Source of the DNA: Pocillopora verrucosa
Lineage: Eukaryota > Cnidaria > Anthozoa > Scleractinia > Pocilloporidae
Direction: 5' to 3'
Assembly: GCF_036669915.1 (NCBI RefSeq)
Contig: NC_089321.1
Span: 14,550,292-14,614,291, forward strand
DNA length: 64,000 bases
The translations under genes were made by a program, and so were the position numbers. Positions 38,101 to 50,073 of this stretch are shown here, piece after piece (position 1 is the stretch's first letter; the number at the start of each line of letters is the position of its first letter). The notes beneath the pieces are model-generated. The model had not been told where the DNA came from. It saw only the letters and a program-made list of their open reading frames with translations, and did no database searches.

Positions 38101-38958
38101 CGTGTATTTATTGCGCAGTACCAGGAGGCTATTACCGAAAAATCTTCTGGCAGTACGTAATTACAGAATATAATATAATCCGTTTTTCTCCATAAGTACT
38201 CCTTATGCATGGCTCTGTAACCCGGTTACTGCTACCCCAGTGAATTCCAATGTTGTCCCTCTTAATGTTTCTTTTGCAAGCAATGCTTGCTGTTGCTTTC
38301 ATTCCGTGTTTATTCTTGAAAAAGAAAAGAGAGAACAAAAATTAATCAAAATTCTACACCATTCGATACCAACTGCTTTTCACCATTTTTCAATGAGGTT
38401 TTTCAAAGCAATTTTTTACGTGGGTAGAAGAGTTTTCATTTTTCCGGATGACCCGGCTTCTTTGGTAGGCTTACCACAAGCAATTCCTTCAGAAAATGGA
38501 CCTATTCGCGGGTGTTGTGAACTTTGAATTCTGGATTTTATTTTATTATTATCTTTTTTAGGTTCGTAATCTATACGCACATAGTTTTGTGGTGGTATTA
38601 TTAGTAGATGCCGTAGAAATTTAACGGAAAAAGAAGTATATTAAAAAAAGGCTTTCAAGATTCGAGAATCTTAGTACCTCTACCTCAGCGTGGTTTATTC
38701 AGCTCTGTTCTCCCAAAGTCTTAACATTAGTTTTTCTTCTTAGCATCTATGCCATTGCATTGAGTTTAAGGGTGCAATGATTTATTGTGGGTATGCCATT
38801 GTGTGTACATTGCATTGGACACGGAAGTGAGGGGCAGTTACTTGCTTAAGTGTACCGGTAAGTGGAACACAAATGGAAGGGTTTGGATTACAGGGCAGAT
38901 CATCCCTGATTAAAATCTTGTTGAGGAAATTTCCCCCAGGCTTTAACACAAAACCTAC

Positions 38959-39912
38959 CACAGACTTTGTCCTTAATTTCACTCAGTTCCGCTGCTAACT
39001 GATCAAAGCTTTCTACAGCGATTACATTTCCATTGGAACCGGCTATATCATGTAAGGTTGCTATGTTGATGCCAGTTCCAATACCCACTGCAACGGTGTA
39101 CAGATCTGCAACCTGAAGATTAAAGAAAATAACGATGACAAAAAATACTGATAATGGTAATATCTTTCCTCCCCGACATAACTGCGCCCTGTGATTGGAC
39201 TAGATAACTTGCACCATCCTTTCGACCAATCAGATGAAAGACTAAAACAAACTGCAATCGAAACCTCGTCTCCTTCGTTTCCCGCACCTCAGGCAGTGTA
39301 CGAATTTACTTTGAGGCTAAAATCACACGATCTACCACTCTACCCTCTTCGTGCACACTTCCTGGGGTGTGGGAAAACGCAGGCGACCAAATTTCGGTTG
39401 CTGTTGGTTTTGGTCTTGCATCTGATTGCCGAGAGGATGGCACAAGTTATCAAGACCTGTCAAAGGACGAACAAGCTGTACCTTGGGGTCCTGGTAAAAC
39501 TCAGTTGCGAAAATCTTGAAATCCCTGGGTTGTTTTGTAGGTTTTCCATCCGTGAGTACAATCATGACATTTGGTTTATCTGGTCTGTCTCCTCCAGATG
39601 GCGAGAAAAGCTGATCTCTGGCTGCCTGCATAGCCAGATCAGTGCGCGTCTGAAACTCCAATGTACGTGGCATGTCTTTTATTTTTTCTTTTAGTTGCTC
39701 TTTGCTGAAACGAGCTTCCTCAGCAAACGTGAACTCAACGTGGGCTCTCCTATTGAACGTAACTAAACCAAAATGATCTTTGTCTGGGGCCGGCTCAAAC
39801 TTGTCCACGAGGTCAACCAGTGAATCGATTACTTTATGAAGATTGGCGATCTTGACACTTTTTGATTTGTCCAACACGATGCCAACATCGAGACCAGCCG
39901 AGCAGGGCGGAG
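38959..39912 (-). other. VWA domain exons of the TSP1-VWA gene
   Basis: Exon 39912-39482 begins [20 protein letters not shown] and ends FYQDPK; exon 39112-38959 continues [20 protein letters not shown] and ends [10 protein letters not shown]. Metal-site residues are DxSxS (DKSKS), the Thr of RTDLAM and the Asp of LTDG, so cation-dependent ligand binding is expected. The intron between them contains a fold-back element that ends just before the donor. Confidence 0.88.
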
Positions 39913-42900
39913 CTTTTTAAAAATAAGAAGCAAATTTAGCTGCTCTTTTTTGGGTCTTTCAGAGAGTCAGTAGGTCATTGACTTGGAGCGTCAGTTTGTG
40001 AATCAATTACTCGATATGTCAGTCACGGCAGTCAGGCAGTCATTCGGTCAGACAGTCAGACGGTCAATCAGCTAATCAGTCCGTCGGTCAGTCAGTCAGT
40101 CGGCGCCAGGATAACGTCTTTGTGTTTGTTCGTGCTTTTCGCTTTTTGCTTAGTTTATTTTACCCTTTCTTGTTTCTTTAGTTAATTAGCCATATATTTT
40201 GTTTCACAAGTTAGGTTTTATTTTGCATTTTGCTAAGAGATTATAATCTCTGGGATTTTTAAACTTTTGCTTGATCAATTATTTTCATTGAATTCATGTT
40301 TTATTTCTGTGTCGGTTAAAAACTAGTTAGGGGCCGCGTGAATCAGTCACAATCATTTTTTACGCGCTTCGATCGCTTTTCTTTACTCTATATCGTGCTT
40401 TTTATCGATTCGCTTGGTTTCGTTTTGTCGATGAAATGAAATAATAGCGTAAAGCCGTTTGGAACTACATCGTCTTTCGGGTTTTCCGTCGGTGAGTCAG
40501 TGGATCAGCAACTAAGAGAGAAAGAGTCAGTATTCCCTCAGTCAGTAAGGCAACTGATCGAGTTTGTCGATCAAGACGTCAGTCAGTCAGACAGACTGTC
40601 GGACAACATGCCAGTGTACCTCCTGCATGATTTCTATCAAATCTAATGTCAGTCATACAGCATAATCATATAAATTATGTAACAAAACATGAAATCGGTC
40701 AAAACCGCTTTTGAACAGGACTTACGACATGCAGATTTGTTGCACTCTTGGATATCGTTTGCAGGACCCAAAACGTTGCAGTCCTTTCCACCGTATTGTG
40801 GGGAGGGATTGATGCATTCTCGTGATCGATTCCTTGATCCTCTGCCACAAGTCACAGAACATTCGGACCATTTGGACCATGCCGTGTAATTTCCATCAAT
40901 TGCTTTTGAATAAAAGTAACCAATTAAATCATATCAGTGTAAATTAGTAGATATCAGGGAAGATAATTTGTTTTCATCAACTGAGTTGATGATGCGTGTA
41001 AATTGGCCACCATAAAGAGTTTCGACGTCTCGAGTACCTTTTAACTGCCATCTCTTGTTTGACAAAATAGAGTCGCAAATGAGGTACGATTTAGGGGTTT
41101 GTCTTCAAAATTTGTTTCCCCTTGTCCCAAAAACGATAAGCACGGTCTTTCCCCGACCACTATTGCTCTCCTGGAATTTGTCAAGTCTAACGAATGACTT
41201 TGCCATGTGAGTCAGTCAAAATTCACTTACGACACGGGTTTTTATTGCATTCTTTCGTTTCATCGGCTGGTCCCACATCCTCGCAGCTTTTCCCGTCGTA
41301 TTGTGGGGTTGGATTAGTGCAGCTTCTTGATCGATTCTGGACACCGCTACCACATGTGACGCCACAGTCAGACCACTCTGTCCACTGTGTATAGTTGCCG
41401 TCGATTGCTGTAAGAGATGACATCATCTCGTTGCCAAACCTTCTGCGCGTTTTATCTCTCTTTTTGTCATAAAATCGTACGTTCGTTTGTTAACGTATAA
41501 GCATGCATGAACAGTACCCCATGAGTTTATCACTGACAACATAACTTGAAATTGAAATACGTTAGTTGTTTCAGCTTTAATACAAATGCAGCAGTGTATG
41601 CTTTCAAATTTTGATAACAGCTCTTATAACAGTTTTAAATGGTTCACTGTTCAAATAATCGATCTTTAGCATATAAGCTGGGGGTAGAATTTACTTGTCC
41701 AAAGTGTTGAGAAAAACTGCAAGATGGGCTATAAAATTTATTGATAATAATTAGAAATGCCTTTTTTGAGACTAAGAACAATGTGTCTTCGTAATTGGAC
41801 AAATTTTTCAACAAAAGGTTTCATTCCCTGTCTTTGTATATCGCAAGTGGAGTCATATTGGTTACTCACGGCAGGGGTCTGGGTTACAAATTTGCGAATC
41901 AACAGCCGAGCCTAATTCGGAACAGTTCCTCCCACCATGCTTTGGAGGGGGACTGGTGCAGGTTCTTAGACGGCTTTGTTGTCCTCCTCCACAAGTGGCG
42001 CTACATTCTGACCAGTCAGACCAACTGGTGTAATTGCCGTCAATTGCTGGAAAGAAAAAGAAAAAACAGTGTCCAGAATCAGTGGCTATCGAAAGAAAGT
42101 ACACATGATTTGTAACCAGTGTCTGGTTCGAGGGAAACAGTTAGTTTTGCTCGGTTTCCCGAGAATCTCAAACACACGATGTTCCTGTCTACAGTGTACA
42201 TCTTGCAGGAAGCAGCTCAGTTTGTCAAATGTATTTAGAGTAGGGAAAACCCCAATAACAATTACTGTTTTTCTTTACCGAAGTGAGCGGGTTAAGATGT
42301 TTTCCTGTTATAAAAGCAACCACTGATTAAAAAGTGGTAATTCCTTACTCATCAAAGAGAGATAGTTTTATACGAAAAATTGGAACAATGATAGTTCCAA
42401 TTTTTTGTATAAAATTATGTCAAGGCTTATATGCCGACGAATAAACTATTGCAAAATATGCCCGTCCCATTGTGCTCGTAAAATGCTTGAAATTTGCTCA
42501 CTGGAATGCCAAAAAGTTGCTAAAAAATTGCAAAAAATCCAAAAAGTTGCTAGCTAAATTTTAAAAATTGCTACCGAAATTTGTCGATATTTTTTTATAA
42601 ATGTCAATTAAAAGCTTTGTTTTTCGTTCTCCACAATAAATGCTAACATCTGTCGTGGAAAATAGCTTGAAATTTAGCTGCATAGAGTTGCTCGCAAATA
42701 TGGACGAAATTTAAGGATATTCTTAAGTCTGAAGGAACAAAACACATGGTCAATAGTGTTCAAAAGGTTGGTAACTATTTAATAAATTCGTATAAATTGA
42801 AGTTTTTTTTTTACAAATTAAATCGTTTACTTTTTCGTGCTTGATATAAGGCAAAAATTACCCGAGGTTGTTAGAAACGCAAAAAGTTTCGCCAAACGCC

Positions 42901-45900
42901 AAACTTTGCTCATAAGTTGCCGGGCAAAATAGGGACAGGCCTATCTGCTAACTAAAAAAGAAGTTAGCAAACTAAAAAAAAAAAGCCAACAAACAGACAA
43001 AACAACACACCCAAACAGACGTGGTTGAGTACTCACGACATTTTTCCGAACCGCATGATTGTGTCTCCATTGCTAGGCCCAGGCCTTCACAGTCTCTTCC
43101 ACCGTATTGTGAAGTAGGATTGGTGCAGTTCCTTGTTCTTGTTTGTAAACCTCCACCACATGAAGCACTGCATTCGGACCACTCTGACCACTCGGTGTAA
43201 TTACCATCGATTGCTACTCAAAATAAAACAGGATCAAGATCAGTCATTTGATAACAAGTTAGGTGGTTAATGTTGGGTTAGGGGAGGGTAGGAGTGCAAT
43301 TGCTCAGAGAATGATAATGATCACTGAGACACAAACTCGATAAAGACTGTAGAGGAGACTGCTGTAGTCTCGTCCGTCGATTGATAAACTTTTAAAGTAT
43401 TACCAATATCACGGTTATGAACATTTATAATATGAAAGTTTAATCACAAGAAAAAAAGTCATCTAAAGCAGATATCATGATCAGTGTTTAAACGCCTTTC
43501 AATTCATACGTAAGTGTTTTAAAGCTCGTGATCATTTTCGCGGAAAAGATCACTGCTTGTGAAGTGAAAAGATGCTCTAACTACTCACGGCAGGGGTCTG
43601 GGTTACACTCTTGCGTTTTATTAGCTGGTCCCAAGCCCTCACAATTCTTCCCACCGTGCGAAGGAGAGGGATTTGTGCAAGTTCTTGTGCGGCTCTGTTC
43701 CCCTCCTCCACAAGTGACGCTACATTTTGACCAGTCCGACCATTTAGTGTAGTTACCATCAATTGCTAACGAAAAAATACAATTCTTAGAGACTGGTCTA
43801 TTTTTATCGCCGGAGAGGTGGGGAGGGGGGTTGGCGAATGGAGGATTCTGGGAGAGATGGTAATGGTAATGGCAACTTTATTTATACACGGTAAATCCTT
43901 CAGGATATATTATAAAATGATACAAGATCAACTAATTATCCCTGACTAAACTAACTAACCTAAACTAACTAAACCTAAACTAACTAAACCTAAACTAACT
44001 AAACCTAAACTACATACTAAAAGCTGCTGATGGGAGAGATAACAGATCGCATGCTTTTCAGGGGGGAAGGGAGGGGGTATCAATCGTCAACAGAGTGTAA
44101 AGAGGAAGCTAGTGAGGGGGAGGGGGGGTTGGATACGAATATGACAGAGCCTGAGGTAGGGATGTTATCGTGACACGACCAAATTCCTTCAACTCTACCC
44201 TTCTTCCCCCTCCAGGCAATAAATAAGGACCCGTCTCTTAACGACTATTTTAAGAAACAAGAATATTCTGAAGAAAGAGATTTTACAATATTCATTGTTG
44301 TTAAATAGATGTATAAACCTGGTAAAGAGTCACAATCAAAAATCATTCATCATCATGACCTTTCAAATGATGCTTTGCTTATCTTCTTCAAGCAAAGCGA
44401 AAGCTGATATGCCCGTTGAAGCACCTCAAGAGTAAATCAAACAAGAGAAGCATGTGTACACAGTTTAGTACTTACGGCATTTTTCCGAGCCGCATGACTG
44501 TGTCTCGACAGCGGGGCCCAGGCCTTCACAGTCTTTTCCTTCGTATTGCGGAAGGGGATTGGTGCAGTTTCTCGTTCGTGTTTGTAAACCTCCGCCGCAT
44601 GTAGCACTACAGTCGGACCATTCAGACCACTCGGAAAAATTACCATCGATTGCTACTCGAAGTAAAAGAAAAAAAGACGCTTTTTAAAGATGTGGGTACA
44701 TTTTCTCAGCTAAAATTGATCGTTAAATTTAACTTACATCCATATGGTATTATAATCGCGTGTGAACATGAGTAGTTACGAATATAAAAATGTCTTTACT
44801 CTAATTCGTCGTTTTCAATAAACTATTCCCCTGCTTATTATAGGTGATCTCGTTGTCCAAAGTTGATCCAATTGTTCATCTTCCTCATCCAAAACGTATG
44901 CTCTGGGCACAGGCCTGTGAAATGCCTGCAAGGAACATTCCCTAAAAGCAATCTTCCCAATCTTATTCACTCTCTGAATATCTATTAGGTCTCTTTAGTA
45001 AACTATGATGACCTACTCACGGCAGGGGTCTGGGTTACAAGCCTGTGTGTCATTAGCTGGTCCCAGCCCTTCGCAATTGTTTCCACCGTTTTTCGGTGGG
45101 GGATTGGTGCACGTTCTTGAACGGCTATGTACTCCACCCCCACAGATGACGTTACATTCAGACCATTCGGACCATTTAGTATAGTTACCGTCAATGGCTG
45201 ATAAAAAAGGGAAAGTAACAACATCAGAAAATAAACTGGCCTCAAGATATATGGTTTTCGCTTTAAAAAAGCAGAGGTATAGCATAAGATTCGAGTCACT
45301 GTCCACTCGGAAAAGGGCTCGTTAGTATAACTAGGTCAGATTTTCTTCATGATGAATGACTAGACCGGATACTTGCAGCTTAGGTAACTTATTTATTCCC
45401 AGACGAGTTTTAAATTTTGAGAATTTTTTTTATTCTAGATACTCAACCGATCAGTAGTTTATGCTCAAGCAGGCATTATTAAAAAAATATGCGTCTTCGA
45501 GTTGGTGTGTGAAGGGAAACTTGAAAGCTCGAAAATAGCGTGCTTTGTTCGTAAGGACATACTCCCTAAAATTACCTCATGTGATATTCATAACCTTAGG
45601 CAAGAATCGTTTGTCTTGTAACTTTGCCAATGGGAATGTACCAATGATAAGATTCAGGTAAAACTCGCTCATTTTGAAAGGCGAAGGTTAAATGAATTTT
45701 CAGACGGAACCCTTCGTGTTATTTTTTCTGCTGAGAGCTGCTTCAGTAGCGATCATATCTCAAATCAGTGTTTGACATGGGGTTGGTTAGTGAAGAATCG
45801 ATCTTTCTTGCAAGTAAACTACAATCAAAGATTTGCAGAAAGTAAAGCTTTGTAACAGTTTACTAGAGAAGGTCAAATCATCGCACACTTTCATTGTCAA

Positions 45901-48900
45901 GTTGCCAAAGTCATTGATACATATAAGAATTGAACGGAAACTCACGGCAAGGGTCTGGGTTACACTGTTGCCTCTGATCAGCAGGTCCCAGTTCATTGCA
46001 ATCAAGTCCACCGTATTTCGGAGGTGGCCTGGTGCACTGTCTTGTTCGCAGGTGGGAGCCTCCCCCGCAACTCGCACTACATTCAGACCACTCTGTCCAT
46101 TCTGTATAATTGCCGTCTATTGCTAAATGGAACACGAATCTCTACTAAGAACGCAATGTAACATACTAAGGGACCAGTCAGGGGGTGAAAAATTTTGGGG
46201 GTCACATGGTTTTCGGGGGGGAGTGAAGGGGGGGGGGAGGGAGGGAGGTCATAGAGTAATACAGAGCCTTGTGGATGAGTGGATGAGGTAAACTTTTTAT
46301 CAGTGGAATGACGTCGAGAGCCATAGGCAATTCCTAAAACGATCGAATTTGGCACGCACTTAATCCAACCGCTTGTGAATGGTTTTCCATATGCAAACAG
46401 CTTTTTTGAGAGAGACTATCGAAAGAAAAGTGCACGCGACAATCCCAAAAGGTAATATGGGTAGTTTTCAGGTTGTGGTTCCTTTACCTCGGCATTTCAG
46501 GGAAATCTGAGAAAACGTCTTTGTAAGGAAAAGGCATCACGGCTTTGGTAAATTTATATTTTGATTTGACTTAAAAAATAATTGATTTCCGAATACCCAG
46601 GTCACCAATCAAAATTTTTGCGTGCAATTTTGTCCTTTTTTCGGAAAAATTTTCTCGAAATAGCTGTCTAAGCTAGCGCGCTAACGTCAACTTTTTTCGT
46701 AGCCAATGTTTTTTGATTCGCGCGGAGGACTTTTGCCTAAAAAGGGGGAATGCTAGTAGTCTATGGAAACAACATTTCATGGAATAAAAATATCATATGC
46801 ACACTCCAAGTAATGGTATGTTTCGATCGTTTAATTCTTATCTTGTACGTATTCACTTACGACATGGCTTTAGTCTGCATTTTTGAGTCTCATCAGCGGG
46901 TCCTAAGTGCTCTTCTTCACAGTTTTTCCTTCCTGGCCCAGGAGGGGGATTGGTGCAAGTTCTTGAACGTTTTTGTTCTCCAACACCGCAAGTGACGCTG
47001 CATTCAGACCACTCTGACCACTGGGTGTAATTAGCATTATCTTGGATTGTCAAAGGAAAGCGAATAATTAATTCACAACTAGATTCCACGTTGTCGTTGG
47101 TCTGTTCCTTAATAGATCCAGAAGATGTCAAAATGAGGTAGGAATATCAGAGACACCCGCTTGGTTGCATCTCGTGTGCTACCATTTTGCTCCTTCTACG
47201 TTTTGACATCATCTGTGATATTAATTACAAAACAGACCCTCGGCAACATGAAATCTATTTTTCATACAATGAAAAAGCAAAATGTTGCGAATGGTGACGT
47301 CATCTATGCGTGTCTCTTAATTCACAATTACAAATTTTGTTCTCTGACACTTACGGCATGACTCAGTATTACATATCTGTAATTCAGCAGCTGGGCCGGC
47401 ACAATCGAGACCAAGGCCTGATGGGGGAGGATTAGTACAAGTTCTGTTACGGATTCTCATCCCACCACCGCATGAAACTGTGCAGCGTGTGAAGGCACAC
47501 CACTCACTCCAGCTACCGTCAATATCTGAAGCCAAAAAAACTACAGTCAGTCATCGACATTCGTATCGTCGTTGTCCTCGACACAATCTTATTTGTCTAT
47601 GTCGTGTTTGTCGCAGTACATCTCCCGCCTCGTCATTGTCATTGTCAAAGCCATAGTCATCGATCGTCAGGATCAGTTTATCTGAGCAAGTGTGCACCTA
47701 CCCCCCCCCCCCCCCAACCTAAAAATTAACCTTAACTTGTTTTTAGTTGACTGTTGTTCGGTTAGGAAAAGGGTAGGTCACCATCATCCTTGTCTTTGTC
47801 GTCAACGACACTATCATAGTTAACAAATCGTCATCCTCTTTGAAAACATCGTCACTGTTGTCATATTGAGCTTGAGAATCTTCGAAATCCTTTGTAATAG
47901 TATTTGTCATCGTTGCTATCAAAAAATGACCAACTAAAGTAGATAATTGATTTACCACAGGCACATTCGCCACATGCTCTTGTCTCTGTACTTGGTCCCA
48001 AGTGTTCGCAGTTCATTCCACCACAGCAAGGCAAAGGGTTGTTGCATTTTCGCGAGCGACTCTGGATTCCACCTCCTCCACAGCTGATACTGCATTCCGT
48101 GAAGTTCGACCATTGAGAATAACCGCCATCAACGGCTAAAATGAATGGTACATGTTAAAAGTGGTACAAAAAAAGTGGAGAAATGGCCGTAAAAGACCAA
48201 ACTACTTTCTGAAGCAAGGAAAATACAAGTTAAAAGGAATAGTTTTGTCTCTGATTGGTTAAAGAGAGGTTAGTGCGAGTATTTTTTGACCAATCACAGA
48301 GTGAAGTAATGCAAAACCAAAGCAGATAAGGTTATTTCGGACCCTCAGTCAAAGATATCTCAATATAAAAATTATTCGTCATTTTTAAATCCCTTCTAAG
48401 CCAATCCTAGACTTAAGTTGCCAACCTGAATACTTCTATTTATCAAAAATAAACACACTTACGACAAGGAAATGAGTTGCAAGATTTGGTGTCCGTGTCT
48501 GCTCCCAAGTCATTACAGTTTTTCCCTCCGTTTTTAGGTTCTGGATTATTGCACGATCGCTTTCGAATCCTCAAACCTTCTCCACAAGTAGCACTGCATT
48601 CAGAAAACTCACTCCAATCGGAATAACCACCATCTAAAGCAGCACCTACACGTGTAACAAAAAAAACAACAACAACATCAACAACAATAGAAACTAATAA
48701 CAACAAATAACTTAAATAAAAAAAAGGCTTTCTGACATGCACTGCACAGACATCCAAGGTCTCATTATAACAAATTTAATCCAGCCAAATTTTGGACTTC
48801 TGAATTGTTTATTTCTTTTTTATAATAGGTTTTTGTTTGGAATTTGGAGCCGACCTGGCCAATTCCAATTTGATATTCCAACTGTGTTAAACTAACTGAC

Positions 48901-49624
48901 CAAAAGAGACTTTTTTACCCTCATTGTAAAATCAAGCACACCAGATTTGAAAAGGATGCTTGTAGGCATAATAATTTTAAAAAATAAAATCTATGGCACC
49001 AAAAACTCGTGTTCAATTTCGTGTAACCCAACCGAAATAAAGCGAAAGTTGAAAGGAATTTTTTTCGTTTTTTAATTCCATAGATATTTGCAGTGCAATG
49101 TTCCCCTGAAACAAATAATGTAAAAAGGAACTTGAGCTATGAGAGGCATCCATACTATATCATGTGAGTTCATAGCTACCTTCAGAATCTCCTCGGACTG
49201 CAAAAAGAAAAGGAAAAAAGAGAACATTATTTAGTTACGTTTAGCATAATAGGAAAAAAAGCGCTAATAAAATTAGAAGCTCGCTTTTAGCCAAATAGAA
49301 TAGATGACGTGTTTGAAATGAACTTCCTAATTTCAATCGTATTGCCGGGAAGCACACAGCTTTGATCAATCGAGCTGAGCACATTAAGGGCTCTACTGAG
49401 TAGTACCAAGCGATTATGAAATATCTTTAAAGTTATACAGACTTTTCCTTTCGGTTCCAAATAAAGCCGGACGAGGGTCAGTTGGCTTATTTTCAAGTAT
49501 TCGTAACAAATCTTTGCAATTGGCAGGAATGATAAATTACCTTTGACTCTGGCGTTTATTGATATTTTATCTCACCTGTAACGACGATGAGAAATAACCC
49601 AGTTAGGTGAAACAAAACATCCAT
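38959..49624 (-). CDS. Secreted TSP1(x12)-VWA protein, coadhesin-like
   Basis: Sixteen exons, minus strand: 49624-49576 (signal peptide, [17 protein letters not shown]), 49197-49180 (RGDS microexon), twelve TSP1 exons (48645-48463, 48135-47956, 47525-47355, 47040-46861, 46122-45946, 45197-45021, 44652-44476, 43765-43589, 43213-43037, 42046-41870, 41407-41231, 40902-40726), then VWA exons 39912-39482 and 39112-38959. This gives about 927 residues to the last visible donor. TSP1 modules show WSEWSEC (C-mannosylation WxxW) and CSxTCG (O-fucosylation) motifs and six Cys; all are phase 1-1. The VWA domain keeps MIDAS residues DKSKS and LTDGKPT. This architecture resembles coral coadhesin-type skeletal-matrix proteins and implies adhesion outside the cell. 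No transmembrane segment is seen. The 3' end is unresolved: after KDKVC comes either a donor (TGTG|GTAGGT) or read-through to a stop near 38900. Confidence 0.88.
39187..39476. repeat. Fold-back element in the VWA intron
   Basis: Left arm from about 39187 (GATAACTTGCACCATCC ... CAATCAGATG ... CCCGCACCTCAGGCAGTG); right arm is its near reverse complement ending GGATGGCACAAGTTATCAAG. The right end lies about 6 bases from the donor at 39481. It gives misleading open frames on both strands. Confidence 0.75.
39965..40110 (+). repeat. GTCA-type degenerate microsatellite
   Basis: Irregular GTCAGTCAGTCAGTCGG-like units, seen again at about 40490-40600. It fills most of the intron between the VWA exons and TSP1 module 12. 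Confidence 0.7.
40976..41036 (+). repeat. Fold-back element E, half copy
   Basis: ATCAACTGAGTTGATGATGC, GTAAATTGGCCACC, AAAGAGTTTCGACGTCTCGAG: the left arm of element E (compare 19986). Confidence 0.55.
42366..42414. repeat. 21-bp inverted repeat
   Basis: TTTTATACGAAAAATTGGAA at 42366 pairs with its complement at 42394-42414 with one mismatch and a 7-base loop. Intronic. Confidence 0.75.
43231..43323. repeat. Fold-back element D, truncated copy
   Basis: Keeps GGATCAAGATCAGT at one end, GTTGGGTTAGGGGAGGGTAG inside and GATAATGATCAC at the other. About 45 bp of the left arm is missing. Confidence 0.55.
43937..44017 (+). repeat. AACTAACTAAACCTA minisatellite
   Basis: About five 14-15-base tandem units in the intron between TSP1 modules 7 and 8. 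It is not the animal telomere repeat. Confidence 0.85.
47098..47335. repeat. Module C repeat, copy 4, with palindromic ends
   Basis: GTCTGTTCCTTAATAGATCC ... GATGTCAAAATGAGG is inverted against TTTTGACATCATCTGTGATA ... AAAACAGAC. GGTGACGTCATCTATGCG follows. It lies between TSP1 modules 3 and 4. Confidence 0.55.
47669..47782. repeat. Fold-back element D, degraded copy
   Basis: GGATCAGTTTATCTGAGCAA, a run of C bases at 47701-47715, TTAACTTGTTTTTAGTTGAC, GTTGTTCGGTTAGG. One outer end is lost. Confidence 0.5.
49180..49197 (-). other. 18-nt microexon encoding VRGDSE
   Basis: TTTTTGCAG acceptor, 18 coding bases, GTAGCT donor, phase 1 at both sides. It lies between the signal exon and the first TSP1 exon. 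It supplies RGDS, the classic integrin-recognition tetrapeptide, immediately after the predicted signal cleavage. Skipping it keeps the frame (TG|AALDGGY). Confidence 0.65.
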
Positions 49625-49772
49625 GATTGACGAATGCTAAAAAAGAAGAAGATTCGCAAATTTCAGCTTAGCTTCTCGTTTTGTCAACTTTTTGTTCCCC
49701 AAAGCTCAAAGTTATAAGAATTTTGCCGTTGGATCCTTGATATTTTGCCTTTCTTTGGTCTATTTAGTATAG

Positions 49773-49803
49773 GTAATCACATGATTTCGAGTGCAATTTG
49801 GTG

Positions 49804-49834
<31 letters not shown>

Positions 49835-49886
49835 GAAAAATTTAGAAGTGTCTTTACACCAAATTGCAAGAGAATCATGTTATTAC
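49773..49886. repeat. Palindromic element about 150 bp upstream of TSP1-VWA start
   Basis: Arms of about 53 bp: GTAATCACATGATTTCGAGT, GCAATTTGGTGTAAA ... TTTACACCAAATTGC, ATCATGTTATTAC. It sits within the likely promoter or 5' UTR. Confidence 0.8.
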
Positions 49887-50073
49887 TTGTTAATAATGTG
49901 CACAAAAAAAACATCGCAGAAAGTCGACAAAGACGTAATTTTGAAAGCGTGCGCGCACTATTTGTAATTTGCATTCGTGTTACAACTTTGCGCTTGTGTT
50001 ACATGAGAGTGCATCCGTTTTCAGCCATCAGAAGCGCGTAATTTTTTCAGGAACATAATTACGTATATGTGGT

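Larger units (their letters stand above)
29604..38958. other. Long gene-poor interval
   Basis: About 9.3 kb without a gene I can support. The first part is probably FAM43-like 3' UTR. Several 60-134-codon open frames (for example 31250-31654 minus, 30298-30630 plus) have no domain signature or spliceable neighbours. Repeats: MITE B at 32578, palindrome at 33047, fold-back D at 35023, and a G-rich tract at 37862-37900. The unseen 3' end of the TSP1/VWA gene may lie in the last kilobase. Confidence 0.5.

Noticed and set aside
39191..39694. 167-codon plus-strand frame
   Set aside because: Antisense to the VWA exon and to an intronic fold-back; the minus strand shows a clear VWA domain.
43937..44017. 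AACTAACTAAACCTA repeat as an interstitial telomere
   Set aside because: The unit is not TTAGGG or its complement, and unit length is 14-15.
40726..48645. Regularly spaced similar units resembling a CRISPR or satellite array
   Set aside because: The units are TSP1 exons of near-constant length separated by unrelated introns of varying size.
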